This document shows positions 23,360 to 33,000 of a DNA stretch of 39,905 bases, one piece after another. The notes below the pieces were generated by a model. That model had not been told where the DNA came from, did no database searches, and saw only the letters and a program-made list of their open reading frames with translations. Every line of letters starts with the position of its first letter. Position 1 is the stretch's first letter. The position numbers and the translations under genes are program-made. This stretch comes from Roseomonas haemaphysalidis (GTDB taxonomy: Bacteria; Pseudomonadota; Alphaproteobacteria; Acetobacterales; Acetobacteraceae): positions 1-39,905 of the forward strand of contig NZ_CP061182.1 in the NCBI RefSeq assembly GCF_017355405.1. The letters run 5' to 3'.

Positions 23360-23932
23360 ATGGGCATGCCTGTATCCTCACGCCCGGCCCGTGCCGGGTC
23401 CGTGCGCGTTGCCGGTTGGCAGCGTCAGTACCTCGGCGACGCCGACCGGCGCCGCATCATGGATGCCGCCCGCCGCCTGGAACGGCGCAGCCATCAGCCC
23501 GGTCTGCACGGCGGCGCCCTCCGGCGCACCGGTATCCTGGTGCTATGGACGCTGCTGTATCGCGGCCCCTCGAAGCACGGCGTCTGCGACCCGTCGATCA
23601 GCCAATTGGCAGAGTGGTCCGGCTGCGCTCGCTCTACCGTGCAGACCGCCCTCGGCCGCATTGAGGCGGCCGGCATCATGGGCCATGTCCGCCGCGGTAT
23701 CGTAGTGACGGTGCGTGGCGCCGCCCGCTGGTGCCAGTGGACCAACGCCTATCTGTTCGCCTCCGTCGAGCGCTGGCACAGCGATACCGAAAACTGGTCA
23801 GCCCAAGTCTCTCTAACAAGAAAGAAGGCTCAGGAAGGGGAAGGAGTGGGAAAGGACAATCCTTTGTCAGCGGCGGAACAGCAGGCGTTGCTGGTGAAGT
23901 GGGGTCTGGCGATGCCTAGCTCGCCTGTGTGA
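23360..23932 (+). CDS. Helix-turn-helix replication-initiator-like protein
   Basis: 190 residues from ATG 23360; a GTG at 23336 could add eight. The core reads ILVLWTLLYRG, then PSISQLAEWSGCARSTVQTALGRIEAAGI, a winged helix-turn-helix, then a basic wing and WTNAYLF. This pattern is seen in small replication proteins of alphaproteobacterial plasmids (for example in Acetobacterales). It follows the repeat cluster and the ParA pair, divergent from them, which supports a replication role. The C-terminus overlaps the end of the AlkX-like gene by 17 bases on the opposite strand. A plain transcription regulator is the main alternative. Confidence 0.68.
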   Translation: MGMPVSSRPARAGSVRVAGWQRQYLGDADRRRIMDAARRLERRSHQPGLHGGALRRTGILVLWTLLYRGPSKHGVCDPSISQLAEWSGCARSTVQTALGRIEAAGIMGHVRRGIVVTVRGAARWCQWTNAYLFASVERWHSDTENWSAQVSLTRKKAQEGEGVGKDNPLSAAEQQALLVKWGLAMPSSPV

Positions 23933-25031
23933 GGCTGGTCCGCGCGATGAGGAAGCGCTGAAAGCGCGCCAGTTCCGCCTCCAGGGCCCTCTGGAAGGCC
24001 TGGCTGTGCGGCGGACGCACTGCATAGCCGAGGTCGACCTGCAACTGGCCCCCGATCAGGGCAAGGTTGATCCACCCGACCACCGCGTCACCGTGGAGCA
24101 GCGGCATGGCGTAGTAGCCGAACTGCCGCCGCACCGGCGGCGTGTAGGCCTCAAAGCGGTAGGCCCAGCCCCAAAGGTGCTCGAACCGCCGCCGGTCCCA
24201 AACAAGGGGGTCGAAGGGTGCCAGGATACGCACGTCACGCGGGATCGGCGGCTGCGGACTGTCCGCCATGCCGGCCGGCCAGAGGTAGCGTTCGCCTTCC
24301 ACGATGGCCTGCTCCAACGCGCCGGTCTTGCGCAGGGCGACCACGACGGGGGGCAGCGGCCCCAGCCCCGGATTACGACGGGCCATCAGCGCCAGCGCGC
24401 CGTGCAGGCTAGTCAACGAGACCGGGGCAAGGATCTGCGCGATGAGTAGCACCGCCCGCCGCGCTCGCTCCGCCGCGTCCAGCAGGGCAGGGGGTTGTGG
24501 TGCCGCAGCGTAGATACGGATGCCATCGCGACGCTGCGCCACGCGCAACAGGCCGAAATGGTGCAAGCTTTCCAGCGCCCGGGTGGTCGCCTTGGAGAAG
24601 CCGCCCCAAGCGTTGATGGCGCGGTCGCGACCGAACCGGACCTCCAGGTCACGCGGGTGGGTTGGGCCTGCCGTCCTGACGAAGTCCAGCACCGCGGCGG
24701 CCAGGGTGTCCGGCTGGTGCAGGCCAGCCGGATGAAGCGGATCGGCGCGGGGGTGCAGCAGGTGCCGGGTCGCGGCCGGCATGAAGCCGTAGGCGTAGAG
24801 GAAGTCCTCTTCCAGGCCGAGCCGCGCGAAGGCTCGATCCAGATCGCCGGCCCGGTAGCCGCGAACCCGGTGCCGCAGGATCAGGTCCTGGGCACGTGCC
24901 GGAGCGCGAATCGGGTCAGCCTGCACAAAGCCAAGGCGATGTAGGGCGTCGGCAAGGGGAAGGGGAGGGAACAACGTGTTGGCACGCGCCAGGGCGCGCA
25001 GTTGCGCCAGTGTCAGGAGACGGGAGGTCAT
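23916..25031 (-). CDS. YcaQ/AlkX-like winged-helix DNA glycosylase family protein
   Basis: 371 residues of the HTH_42 winged-helix family, which includes YcaQ/AlkX, a glycosylase that unhooks DNA interstrand crosslinks. The QxD-type motif is visible in FVQADPIRAPARAQDLILRHR (Q37-A-D39). Further family segments are LGLEEDFLYAYGFMPA, LAPFDPLVWDRRRFEHLWGW and PVRRQFGYYAMPLLHGDAVVGW. It is probably a DNA repair activity protecting against alkylating or crosslinking agents. It is a single gene on the minus strand, convergent with the Rep-like gene. Confidence 0.88.
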   Translation of the reverse strand: MTSRLLTLAQLRALARANTLFPPLPLADALHRLGFVQADPIRAPARAQDLILRHRVRGYRAGDLDRAFARLGLEEDFLYAYGFMPAATRHLLHPRADPLHPAGLHQPDTLAAAVLDFVRTAGPTHPRDLEVRFGRDRAINAWGGFSKATTRALESLHHFGLLRVAQRRDGIRIYAAAPQPPALLDAAERARRAVLLIAQILAPVSLTSLHGALALMARRNPGLGPLPPVVVALRKTGALEQAIVEGERYLWPAGMADSPQPPIPRDVRILAPFDPLVWDRRRFEHLWGWAYRFEAYTPPVRRQFGYYAMPLLHGDAVVGWINLALIGGQLQVDLGYAVRPPHSQAFQRALEAELARFQRFLIARTSLTQAS

Positions 25032-25217
25032 CGGAATGAAAAGGTCATCAGCACTTTAATGCGGGGGCGGCGGCATAAGGGTTGTGGCACGCGATGCCGA
25101 TATGGGGACCACCCACAATGCCTCCTTGACCACACTCAGAACAGAATGAAGCATCAAGAGCCGCTGTAATTTGCCCTGACAGAGCGAGCGCTTGAGAATG
25201 CCACTGAGGACCGGTCC

Positions 25218-26348
25218 ATGAGGAGATTGGTGCGATCCACGGGACTGGCCGCATTGCTGCTCTCGGCGGCCTGTGCCCCCTCTGCGATGTCACCTCCCGC
25301 AGTATCGGAAGACTTACCGGGATACCGACAGAGCTTCTCCCTGGCATCGTTGGGTCCAAACCTGACAGTTACGCCGGCGATCGCGACCGCCTGGATGTAC
25401 GAGTATCGCGGTTCCATGCCCCACAGCGCATTCGTCATAGGCCGCAGCCCGGACGGCCGAGCAACAGCGTTCGTCCAGCGGGGCAGTGCCAGCAGTTCCG
25501 ATGCTGAGACAGGCGCTATCACCCGCTGCAAAGCTGCTGCGGAACGGCTCGGGAAGCCTGACACAGAGTGCCAAGTGGTAGCTTCTGGTGGGGTGGTGAA
25601 TGGCCGTCGGGTGATGGCTGATACGCCCCAACAGGTTGATATCTTCCGCACCAGCCCGTTGCACTTTTTGCGTGGCCCAGAACAATCGGAAGGCGTTGTG
25701 GTGTATGGGCATGGTTATGGTGGCCCAGACGCAGACGGACGCAGTTCCCGTGCGCCCGGCTGGCTAAGTGGGTTCAATGACGCCGGCTGGGACATTCTTC
25801 GGTATGACCGACACCCCGCAGAAGACGAACTGTACAACACTCTGCCTCGGCTGATCCGCGCCGTGCCGCGCCTGCGTGCCCTTGGTTACCGCCGGATTGT
25901 TCTCGCCGGCGGCTCGCGTGGTGGCTGGCAGTCACTGCTGGCGGCAGGTGAAGCAAGCGGCGTGGACACCGTGCTCGCCATCGCGCCGGCAGCACATGGC
26001 CGGAGCGGTGCCGGTCACTCGGCGGTGCTCGACGACTGGCAAAGGGGCCTCGGTGCCCTTCCATCAAAGCAGGTCCGCGTGGCCGCCGTACTGTTTGATG
26101 ATGACCGCTTTGACCCCGATCCAGAGCGCCGAGCGAGCATGCTGATGGCGAATGGCTTACAGCGAGGTGTACCTGTGCTGGCACTGCGACCGCAGCAACC
26201 AGTTCGTGGACATTCAGGTGATGCCCTTTGGCAGTTCACCCATGACTACACCCAATGCCTCGTGAGCTTTGTGATGGATGCATCACCGCCTTCTGCCATT
26301 CGACGTCTACCATGCGGCACTGAATCGAACCCGGCTGTATCGCCGTAA
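25218..26348 (+). CDS. Secreted or lipoprotein-like alpha/beta hydrolase
   Basis: 376 residues. The N-terminus (MRRLVRSTGLAALLLSAACAPS) is a signal peptide with cysteine at 19, close to but not a perfect lipobox. The hydrolase core has VVVYGHGYGG (oxyanion), LAGGSRGGWQS with the nucleophile serine (about residue 230), an acid candidate in LFDDDRFDPD, and a histidine in PVRGHSGDALW. Substrate not predictable. It is alone on the plus strand between the AlkX-like gene and the protease gene. Confidence 0.78.
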   Translation: MRRLVRSTGLAALLLSAACAPSAMSPPAVSEDLPGYRQSFSLASLGPNLTVTPAIATAWMYEYRGSMPHSAFVIGRSPDGRATAFVQRGSASSSDAETGAITRCKAAAERLGKPDTECQVVASGGVVNGRRVMADTPQQVDIFRTSPLHFLRGPEQSEGVVVYGHGYGGPDADGRSSRAPGWLSGFNDAGWDILRYDRHPAEDELYNTLPRLIRAVPRLRALGYRRIVLAGGSRGGWQSLLAAGEASGVDTVLAIAPAAHGRSGAGHSAVLDDWQRGLGALPSKQVRVAAVLFDDDRFDPDPERRASMLMANGLQRGVPVLALRPQQPVRGHSGDALWQFTHDYTQCLVSFVMDASPPSAIRRLPCGTESNPAVSP

Positions 26349-26467
26349 CACAGATAGGTAGCAGGCTGATTGAGGCTTTCGCTGCCCAAAGGACCACTTG
26401 GCGCGAGATTACAAAGTTATCGTTCTAGCCCCCACCGCTGAATCGTGTCTCCGATCCAGTTTGAATA

Positions 26468-27340
26468 ATGACTGACCCTTGGAAGGATAGGCTTCGAATG
26501 AACCGAGAACCGTACCGCATCGCCCACACCCCGGTACATCCCATCAGCGCCAGCATTGTTATGATCGAAATGATCGCCGAGCTTTCCGATCATTCTGAGA
26601 TATCCCTAGGTACAGGCACAGGTTTTCTGGAAGATTTTGAGGGGAAAAAGTACTTAGTAACGAACTGGCATTGTGTAACTGGACGCGATCCACTGAGCGG
26701 TCAACCCAGAGCTACTGATGGAGTAATACCCAATAAATTTAAGATTCGATTTCATAAAATCAAAGAAAACTCGATTGATGTTGGCAACCCCATAATCGGA
26801 GTTTTTGATTTAGATGAGCCGTGGATTATGCATCCAGCTGGCCAAGACATAGATATCGCAGCCGTGGAAATACCAAATGATTGGGATTTTATTAAATATT
26901 CAATTAGATCTGTTGTAGGAGCTTTCGATCCTATGCTTGCAGTAGGCGATGAGGTCTTCATTATCGGTTTCCCACTTTCAATGGGTCCCAGTGGAAGTCT
27001 TCCTCTATGGAAAAGAGGGTCGGTAGCATCTGAACCGGCTGTCCCTGCATTCGGTCAGCCCTGCTATCTCGTTGATTCCGCCAGTCGCCCTGGCATGTCG
27101 GGAAGCCCCATATTAGGAAGGATCATCTCTGCAAAAGATTATCCTAACCTACCAGGAAACGGGCCCGTCACAAAAGATACGCTCATATCTTACACGCCAA
27201 CATGGAGCTTTCTTGGTATCTATTCTGGAAGAATAGGCGTGAAAGACTTATTTGAAGCTCAAATAGGAAAAGTTTGGAGGCCAGAGACTATACAGGAAAT
27301 GCTCGGAAATCCAAGAAAGCTGGATTTTATTTTGAAGTAG
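26468..27340 (+). CDS. Trypsin-like serine protease (AT-rich gene)
   Basis: 290 residues with the S1-type catalytic triad: H68 (LVTNWHCVTG), D129 (GQDIDIAAVEI) and S211 (SRPGMSGSPI). No signal peptide is seen, so it is probably cytoplasmic. Base composition is clearly more AT-rich than almost every neighbour and codon use differs, pointing to transfer. The gene is followed by an AT-rich tail and a Tn3 fossil. Cytoplasmic trypsin-like proteases of this kind occur as effectors or partners in some prokaryotic defence and death systems. Its neighbours give no partner, so a defence role is only a suggestion. Confidence 0.82.
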   Translation: MTDPWKDRLRMNREPYRIAHTPVHPISASIVMIEMIAELSDHSEISLGTGTGFLEDFEGKKYLVTNWHCVTGRDPLSGQPRATDGVIPNKFKIRFHKIKENSIDVGNPIIGVFDLDEPWIMHPAGQDIDIAAVEIPNDWDFIKYSIRSVVGAFDPMLAVGDEVFIIGFPLSMGPSGSLPLWKRGSVASEPAVPAFGQPCYLVDSASRPGMSGSPILGRIISAKDYPNLPGNGPVTKDTLISYTPTWSFLGIYSGRIGVKDLFEAQIGKVWRPETIQEMLGNPRKLDFILK

Positions 27341-27385
27341 ATTAATTTTATTATACGGCTTGATAAATTATTGGGCCTAATCACT

Positions 27386-27843
27386 AGTGCAGAAGCACCA
27401 AGAAGCGCAGAGGAAACCGCCGGCAGAACAAGCTGCTGTGGCGCTGCGAAAGATCGGCCCCATCGAGCTGACGCTGCACGCCCTGGACTGGCTGGAGCGA
27501 CAATAGTTCCGACTGCAAGCTACCGCAGAACTGAACAAGAGTGAAAACCGCAACGGCCTTGCCCGGGCTGGGTGCTTCCACCGCCTCAGGCGGCTACACG
27601 ACCGCACGGCTCTGGCACAGCAGCACCGGACCTGCGGCCTCGCCTTGTCACCGCTGCCATCGCACTGTGGAACACTGTCGATCTCGGCCGCGCCCTGGAG
27701 GCCCCGCGGCGACCTGATCCCGGACGCGCTTCACCTTGCTCGGCTGACAGCGCCTCAACCTCACCGGCGGCTATCTCTGGGGTGCCGACACCAACGTCGG
27801 CCCGGATGGGTTCAGGCTAGGCGACACGGCCGCCACGGCGTGA
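27386..27843 (+). pseudogene. Tn3-family transposase C-terminal fossil
   Basis: Fragments of the Tn3 transposase C-terminus, spread over several frames. Recognisable pieces are LRKIGPIELTLHALDWLER, ATAELNKSENRNGLARA, FHRL, LVTAAIALWNTVDLGRALEA and QRLNLTGGYLWGADTNVGPD. An internal stop (about 27505) and at least two frameshifts break the sequence. The gene end, GFRLGDTAATA then TGA, is at 27843. No resolvase or intact terminal repeats are nearby. Confidence 0.82.
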
Positions 27844-27989
27844 CCGTGTTGCCGGTTCATCCCGCCCACCGTGCTATCCTGCCCGTCTTGCGGCGTTAAC
27901 CCTTCAAGACTGCTAAACGGTTATTTGTGGATGGCTAGCATTTCTGCTGATAGGTGACTTTCTAAAGGCCCGTAGTGGACGCCTTATAT

Positions 27990-29068
27990 CTACTCCGACT
28001 GGCTGATCGTAGGGCTGACCCGAACGACCCAGTCGTGCATCTGCCGGATGAGGCCTAATGCGCCCTCCAAAGCCATCCGCTGCTCCTGCGGGGGGACATC
28101 GACATCAAGGGCAGGACTGATCAACCGCACCATCACGGACGGCTGCTTGCCCTCCACGCGGCTCACCTTGCCCACTTCAGCCTTTGCACCGGGCAAAGAT
28201 GCCAGGGCTGTACCCAATGAGGCCACCCGGTATCCGAAATCATTCAAGACCAGCGACACCTCCTGCTTGGCGCCGAAGTCATGCCGGATGTACTGAACAG
28301 GGAGGTTTCCAGCTATTGGTCTAGCGGGCTTGAAGATCATGGTGGTCGACTTCTTGCCGCCGCTGGAATCGGTAATGAGGAAGTCCGGGCCTAAAGCCTC
28401 GCGAGCCATCGCTCTATAGGCCCCCATGAAGCTAAGGCGTTCTGGATCCGGCCCGAACGAAGTTGTCTGACGCGGAGCGCGGCCAAGCAAGGCGCTCAGG
28501 AGCACAGCCCTGTTGCGGAGACGTGATGCGGTTTCGACTGCCAGGGTGCTGTCAGCCTGCTCGCTCAGAATCTGCTCGGCACGCTGCTCCATATAGGCGG
28601 TGATAGCCTCGATGGTGATGTCAGCGTCGAATGCGGTACGCCCTGGCCCGCTCCTGACGTGCAGGTTGTTTTCCGGGACGACCAGGACCGCGGCAGCACG
28701 CCAGTGGCCGAGCTGGTCTCGCGCCGCCGCTACTTCCGCTTGGTAGCGCTCGGGCTGCCCGTCTTGGAAGCCGGACAGGACCTTGTTCTCGATGAGCAGC
28801 AGAGCCAAAAGGGTGTCGTCATCCGCGAGCAACCGCATGCCGAGATCCGTCTGGCCGACTTCCGATTGCCTGGCCTCGTTCTTCCGCACCGAGACGTGGC
28901 TGTGTAGGCAGGGACGTCAAACGTAGGCACCTGAGCCCGGAACCATGCCCGAAAGTCGGTTGATGAGCCCAGTTCCTCGAGCAGCATGTTATCCAGATCC
29001 CGTTCGCGGCTACTCAAGCGGTTGACTTCAGTCGTTGCTGGCGGGGTAGGCAGGTCCAATATCACCAT
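27990..29068 (-). pseudogene. PD-(D/E)XK nuclease-family gene with a frameshift
   Basis: Two overlapping frames join into one protein. Frame 1 starts at ATG 29068 (MVILDLPTPPATTEVNRLSS) and runs to FDVPAYTATSR. Frame 2 picks up near 28905 as HSHVSVRKNEARQSEVGQTD and continues to 27990. Joined, this reads as a PD-(D/E)XK-type nuclease with D in QTDLGMRLL and the pair in LLIENKVLSGFQ, plus QPERYQ. One C appears to be missing near 28900-28905. The shift is either a real inactivating mutation or a sequencing error. It lies downstream of the ART-like and CxxC genes, all on the minus strand. The C-terminal region (about residues 160-299 of frame 2) has no recognised domain. Confidence 0.78.
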
Positions 29069-29135
29069 CCTGGCATTTTGGTGCGGAACCGAAGCGTCAC
29101 GTATTGTCTGCGTAATGCCAAGCCTCAGGTGGACG

Positions 29136-29654
29136 CTATTCGCTTTGGTGCCTTATGATGTTTTCGGTGATAGCCGTTATCTCGATCAGCCTGACGATGG
29201 CCTGGGTCAGCGGAACGACGGAGACGCTGCCGGGATCCTCATGGGCGTTCCGGTAGACCAGTGCGTCGATGCCCTGAACAGTGAGGGCCTCAAATGGCTC
29301 AATCTCACCGGCCAGCATCGCTGTCGCCTGCGCCTGGCAGACGATGCCGCGGGCTAGGAACTCATCCCCTAAGTGGTCCGTGTCATGCAGGCCGTCTGCA
29401 ATCTCCAGTGGCCTCTGCGGTCGGATCTCGGCCTTGTAGAGAGTCGGCTGGCCTGGTCCCTCTGGCATACCCCAGGGCCGGGCGGCCCCGGGCAGGTCTA
29501 GGACGTCGCGCAGGCGTGCCAAGGCGGCTGCCCGAGTACCCCAGTGCATGCCGGTGAAGCTGCGGATGCCGGGTCCTGCAAGGGTGGCGTGAAACCACGT
29601 GCGCTGGGTACCCAGAAAAGGCAGGAGGGACGCAATCGTCAGGTCCGTCGCCAC
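29136..29654 (-). CDS. ADP-ribosyltransferase-like protein
   Basis: 172 residues resembling phage and plasmid ART-type proteins: an early HATLAGPGIRSF with an FGTR-like WGTRAAALARL, then LYKAEIRPQRPLEIAD, and late GIDALVYRNAHEDPGSVSVVPL. The pattern of a glycine- and acid-rich loop followed by YxN...EDPGS is seen in ART fold proteins, sometimes called PolyVal-type. No classical catalytic glutamate could be assigned. The gene overlaps the end of the small upstream gene by 16 bases and is 67 bases upstream of the frameshifted nuclease gene, so the three probably form one operon. ADP-ribosylation of a target is inference. Confidence 0.6.
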   Translation of the reverse strand: MATDLTIASLLPFLGTQRTWFHATLAGPGIRSFTGMHWGTRAAALARLRDVLDLPGAARPWGMPEGPGQPTLYKAEIRPQRPLEIADGLHDTDHLGDEFLARGIVCQAQATAMLAGEIEPFEALTVQGIDALVYRNAHEDPGSVSVVPLTQAIVRLIEITAITENIIRHQSE

Positions 29655-29872
29655 TTCCGCTCTCCGTCGGCTCGATCGGCGTGGCTGGCCCAGACGCCAG
29701 CCTGGCCAGCAGATAGATCCCCACCGAATCCAAAGGAGGCGTTGGCGCTGCAGACTACGCAGAAATACTCGAAGCGCGGCATGAACCGCACAAGGTCGAT
29801 CCGAACGGGAGCCATGTGGCTATAGGACGTTTTGCTGGCTGGGGTGTAGGGCTGGCGGGGCTGATCGGACAT
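29639..29872 (-). CDS. Small CxxC hypothetical protein, first gene of an operon
   Basis: 77 residues starting MSDQPRQPYTPASKTSYSHM and containing YFCVVCSANASF, a possible metal or redox CxxC, with no recognised family. The 3' end overlaps the ART-like gene by 16 bases. A regulatory-looking repeat region lies just upstream at 29957-30017. It may be an antitoxin-like or accessory protein of the ART-like gene, but no fold is visible. Confidence 0.5.
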   Translation of the reverse strand: MSDQPRQPYTPASKTSYSHMAPVRIDLVRFMPRFEYFCVVCSANASFGFGGDLSAGQAGVWASHADRADGERKWRRT

Positions 29873-29956
29873 GGCGGCGGATGATAGCCGGGGCGGTTGG
29901 GGTAGGGGTAGGGGCGACAGGGCCCATGAATGATTTGGTAGAGAGCTGAATCTTTA

Positions 29957-30017
29957 AACGGTTTGAGAGGTTGATGAACGGTTTGAAGGCCATGCCTGCT
30001 TCTCAACCTCTTTCAAA
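29957..30017 (-). promoter_or_regulatory. Repeat-rich control region upstream of the CxxC/ART/nuclease operon
   Basis: AACGGTTTGA occurs twice, at 29957-29966 and 29977-29986. GAGGTTGA (29967-29974) has an exact inverted partner TCAACCTC (30003-30010), and the flanks TTTGA / TTTCAAA extend the pairing. The region lies between the end of the type ISP gene (30059) and the operon start (29872). It could hold a repressor operator, a terminator hairpin for the type ISP gene, or both. Confidence 0.45.
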
Positions 30018-30058
30018 GCGGCGCTCGACTAGGACTTGGAGGCTAAGGGCTGCTGCCC

Positions 30059-33000
30059 TCAGCCTCTAGCCGTCCATTCATCAGGCTTCCGAAAAACCGG
30101 ATTCTCACTGGCCATGTCCAGGATATCGAGCTCAGGTAGCGCTCGGACGATCTTCATCGTCTCGAGGCTGACCGTGATTACGCGCTGGAACAGCTTTAGC
30201 GGATAGGCAGGGTCCCCAATGGTCTCAGTCGCATATCGGTTGGCATCGTTGACGATCCCGCTCGCCCTATCTGTTTTCACGCACTGGCGCTCCATCACCC
30301 ACTCCAGGGCGGGCTTGCCGTTCACCACGTAATCGTAGGCCTCTAGCGGGATGCCGGTCATGGTGATGTTGGCATTGTAGATGACCGTGGTCTTGTCCTG
30401 CTTTGGCCGCTTCCCACCGAACTTCATTTGCAGCACATGGAAGTAAGCTTCTGGGTCTAGGATGTTCTTCAAGCGTAGATCCCCCTGGACGATGGTCGCC
30501 GGGTAGGGCTCGACAGCCTCATAGCCAACGTGGAGCTCGCCGAGCTTACGGCCAGCTTCAACGAAGGCCCGGAAGTCGGCTGCCTTCTTCACCGCAGGGA
30601 TGCGAGGCAACTGCTTGGACAGATTGTCGGCGTAGCGGGCGCGGTAGTCCTCGGAATGCAGCAAGCCATATACGTAGTAGAAAAGGTCGTCCTTAGTGAT
30701 CTGCTCGCCTTGGTAAGCTGATTCGAAGTAAGCGAGCGCTGCGTCCGTTATACCATCGTTCCGCTTGATTTTTGGGCCACACTTTTTATCGACTGCCTGA
30801 AATAGGAGGTCATCAGCTTCCTCATCTTCCAAAGTATAGACGTATCGAGGAAAGTTCTGCCCATTATAATGAGTTTTGAACTCAGGAACGGCATCGAGCA
30901 TAAGCGCAGACGGCAGATTCGCTTCGCCGACCCCGATCACGCATATAACTCGGTTCTGAGTTTCCTGCTTCGGAAAAATCTTCGGAATCTGAAAAACGTA
31001 CTCATTCATCTTCCGATCGAAGTACATCCACTGTTTTGTGAATGGTCGATAAAGTGACGTAACAACTTTGTCTGGAGACACCTCAAAAGACGTGCCCTTG
31101 CCCACATCAGATTTAAGAGCTCGGCTCCAGCTAATTCTTTTTTCGTCCTTAGTAACAAAATTGCTAACAAAAAGGTCACGTGCTTTGGCTGAAGGAAACG
31201 TTTTTCTGAGGTCAACGAACTTGGATCGTTCGAAATTGTATGCTGACACCATTGCCGACACGTTTTTAATCAGAGAAGCATGGGAAAAATTGAAAACCCA
31301 TGCGTCACGCGCTGATTGAGCCCCTTGGGAGTAGGTTACAAAAATTGGAGCGGCGTGCCCATTACCCTTGTCGCCCATAGGTAAGAAATCAGAAAATGAA
31401 CTATCACGCTGATTGATCCAATCCGACTGCACATTTGGCGCAATCCGTTGCCACTTATCATCTACACTAATGCCAGAAATGCTACCGAATCGCTTAATGA
31501 TATCTAGTTTTTCTTTTTGACTGAGATAATCCCCTATATCGTAGAAGTGGATCTGGCCGTGGTTTGTGGAAGCGGGATTCTTGATCAGGAGCGTGATCGC
31601 AACCGGAGTACGGCTTCCAGAACCGAAAATTTTACCACCTTCGCGCCGCGAACGATCACCACTGGTCCGCTGATTTCCCCGCAGATGGAATATGTAGATA
31701 GTAGAAAATTCCTTGGTCAAGCACTTGCGAAGGCCGTCGGTGGCATTGCCCTCAATCCAACCTGCGTTGCTAACATAGGCGATTACACCATTGTCGCCGA
31801 GCCTATCACTCGCCCAGCGGATAGCACGAATGTAACTATCGTATAGTGCGTTCTTATTCGTAGCTGAAGTTTGAGCGGCGTAGGTTTTCCGAATGCGCCC
31901 ATCCAACTTTGGGTAAACAATATTTGCCGCATTATCGTTTGCACTGCCTTGGCCCACCGAGTACGGTGGATTGCCTACTATCACTCGAATGCCAAGCTTC
32001 TTTTGTCGGCTACGGCGACTGCTGTTATCAACCATCAAGTCGCCGACAAGGTCGCGATCCTGCTCATAGAGTTGAAAGGTGTCAGTCAGGCAGATGCCTT
32101 CGAAGGGCACATAATCGCCTCCCGCCACGCCATGGTAGGCCGCCTCGATGTTGATAGCGGCAATGTAGTAGGCCAGCAGCACAATCTCGTTGGCATGGAT
32201 CTCATGCCGGTACTTGTGCTTCAGTTCCTCGGGTTTGATGAGGCCAGATTGGAGCAGGCGGGTGATAAAGGTGCCGGTGCCCGTGAAGGGGTCCAGGATG
32301 TGGACGCCCTTGCTGCCCAAGGTCTGGCCAAACTCGGATTGCAGAATTTCGTTGACTGAGTGGATGATGAAGTCGACCACCTCGACCGGGGTGTAGACGA
32401 TGCCCAGCCTCTCCGTCATCTCCGGGAACGCTTTGCGAAAGAACTTGTCGTATAGCTCGACGATGATTCTCTGCTTGGCGCCAGCGTTATCGATGCCTTC
32501 GGCCCGCCGCCTGACGCTCCCGTAGAACTTTTGGAGGCTCTCTGATTCCTTCTCGAGGTTGTGCTCGTTCAGAGTGTCCAGCACCTGCTGCATGGCAACG
32601 GAAACGGGGTTCCGCTGAGCGAAGCTGTAGCCGTCGAAGAGGGCCTCGAAGACGGGGCGCGTGATGATGTGCTGGGCCAGCATCTCGATAGCTTCCGCCT
32701 CGCTGATGCTGCCATTCAGGTCGTCGCGGATCTCGGCCAGAAACTTCTCGAAGGCCACCCGCTCGGGCGAGCCCGGCTGCTGGATGACCGCGGCGATACG
32801 GGTGATATGCTTCCTCGCGATGTCGGCGATATCGGTCGCCCAATTTTCCCAATAATCCCGCTGCCCACACTTTTTGACAATCTTCGCCCGGATCGCCGAC
32901 GTGAACTCGTCGAATGTGAACGCTAGCTGCTCCAGGCCACTCGGCTTCGGCTGGCTGTCCCCATAGTCTCGGTCATCGGCCTCACCGCCGCCTGCCCCCA

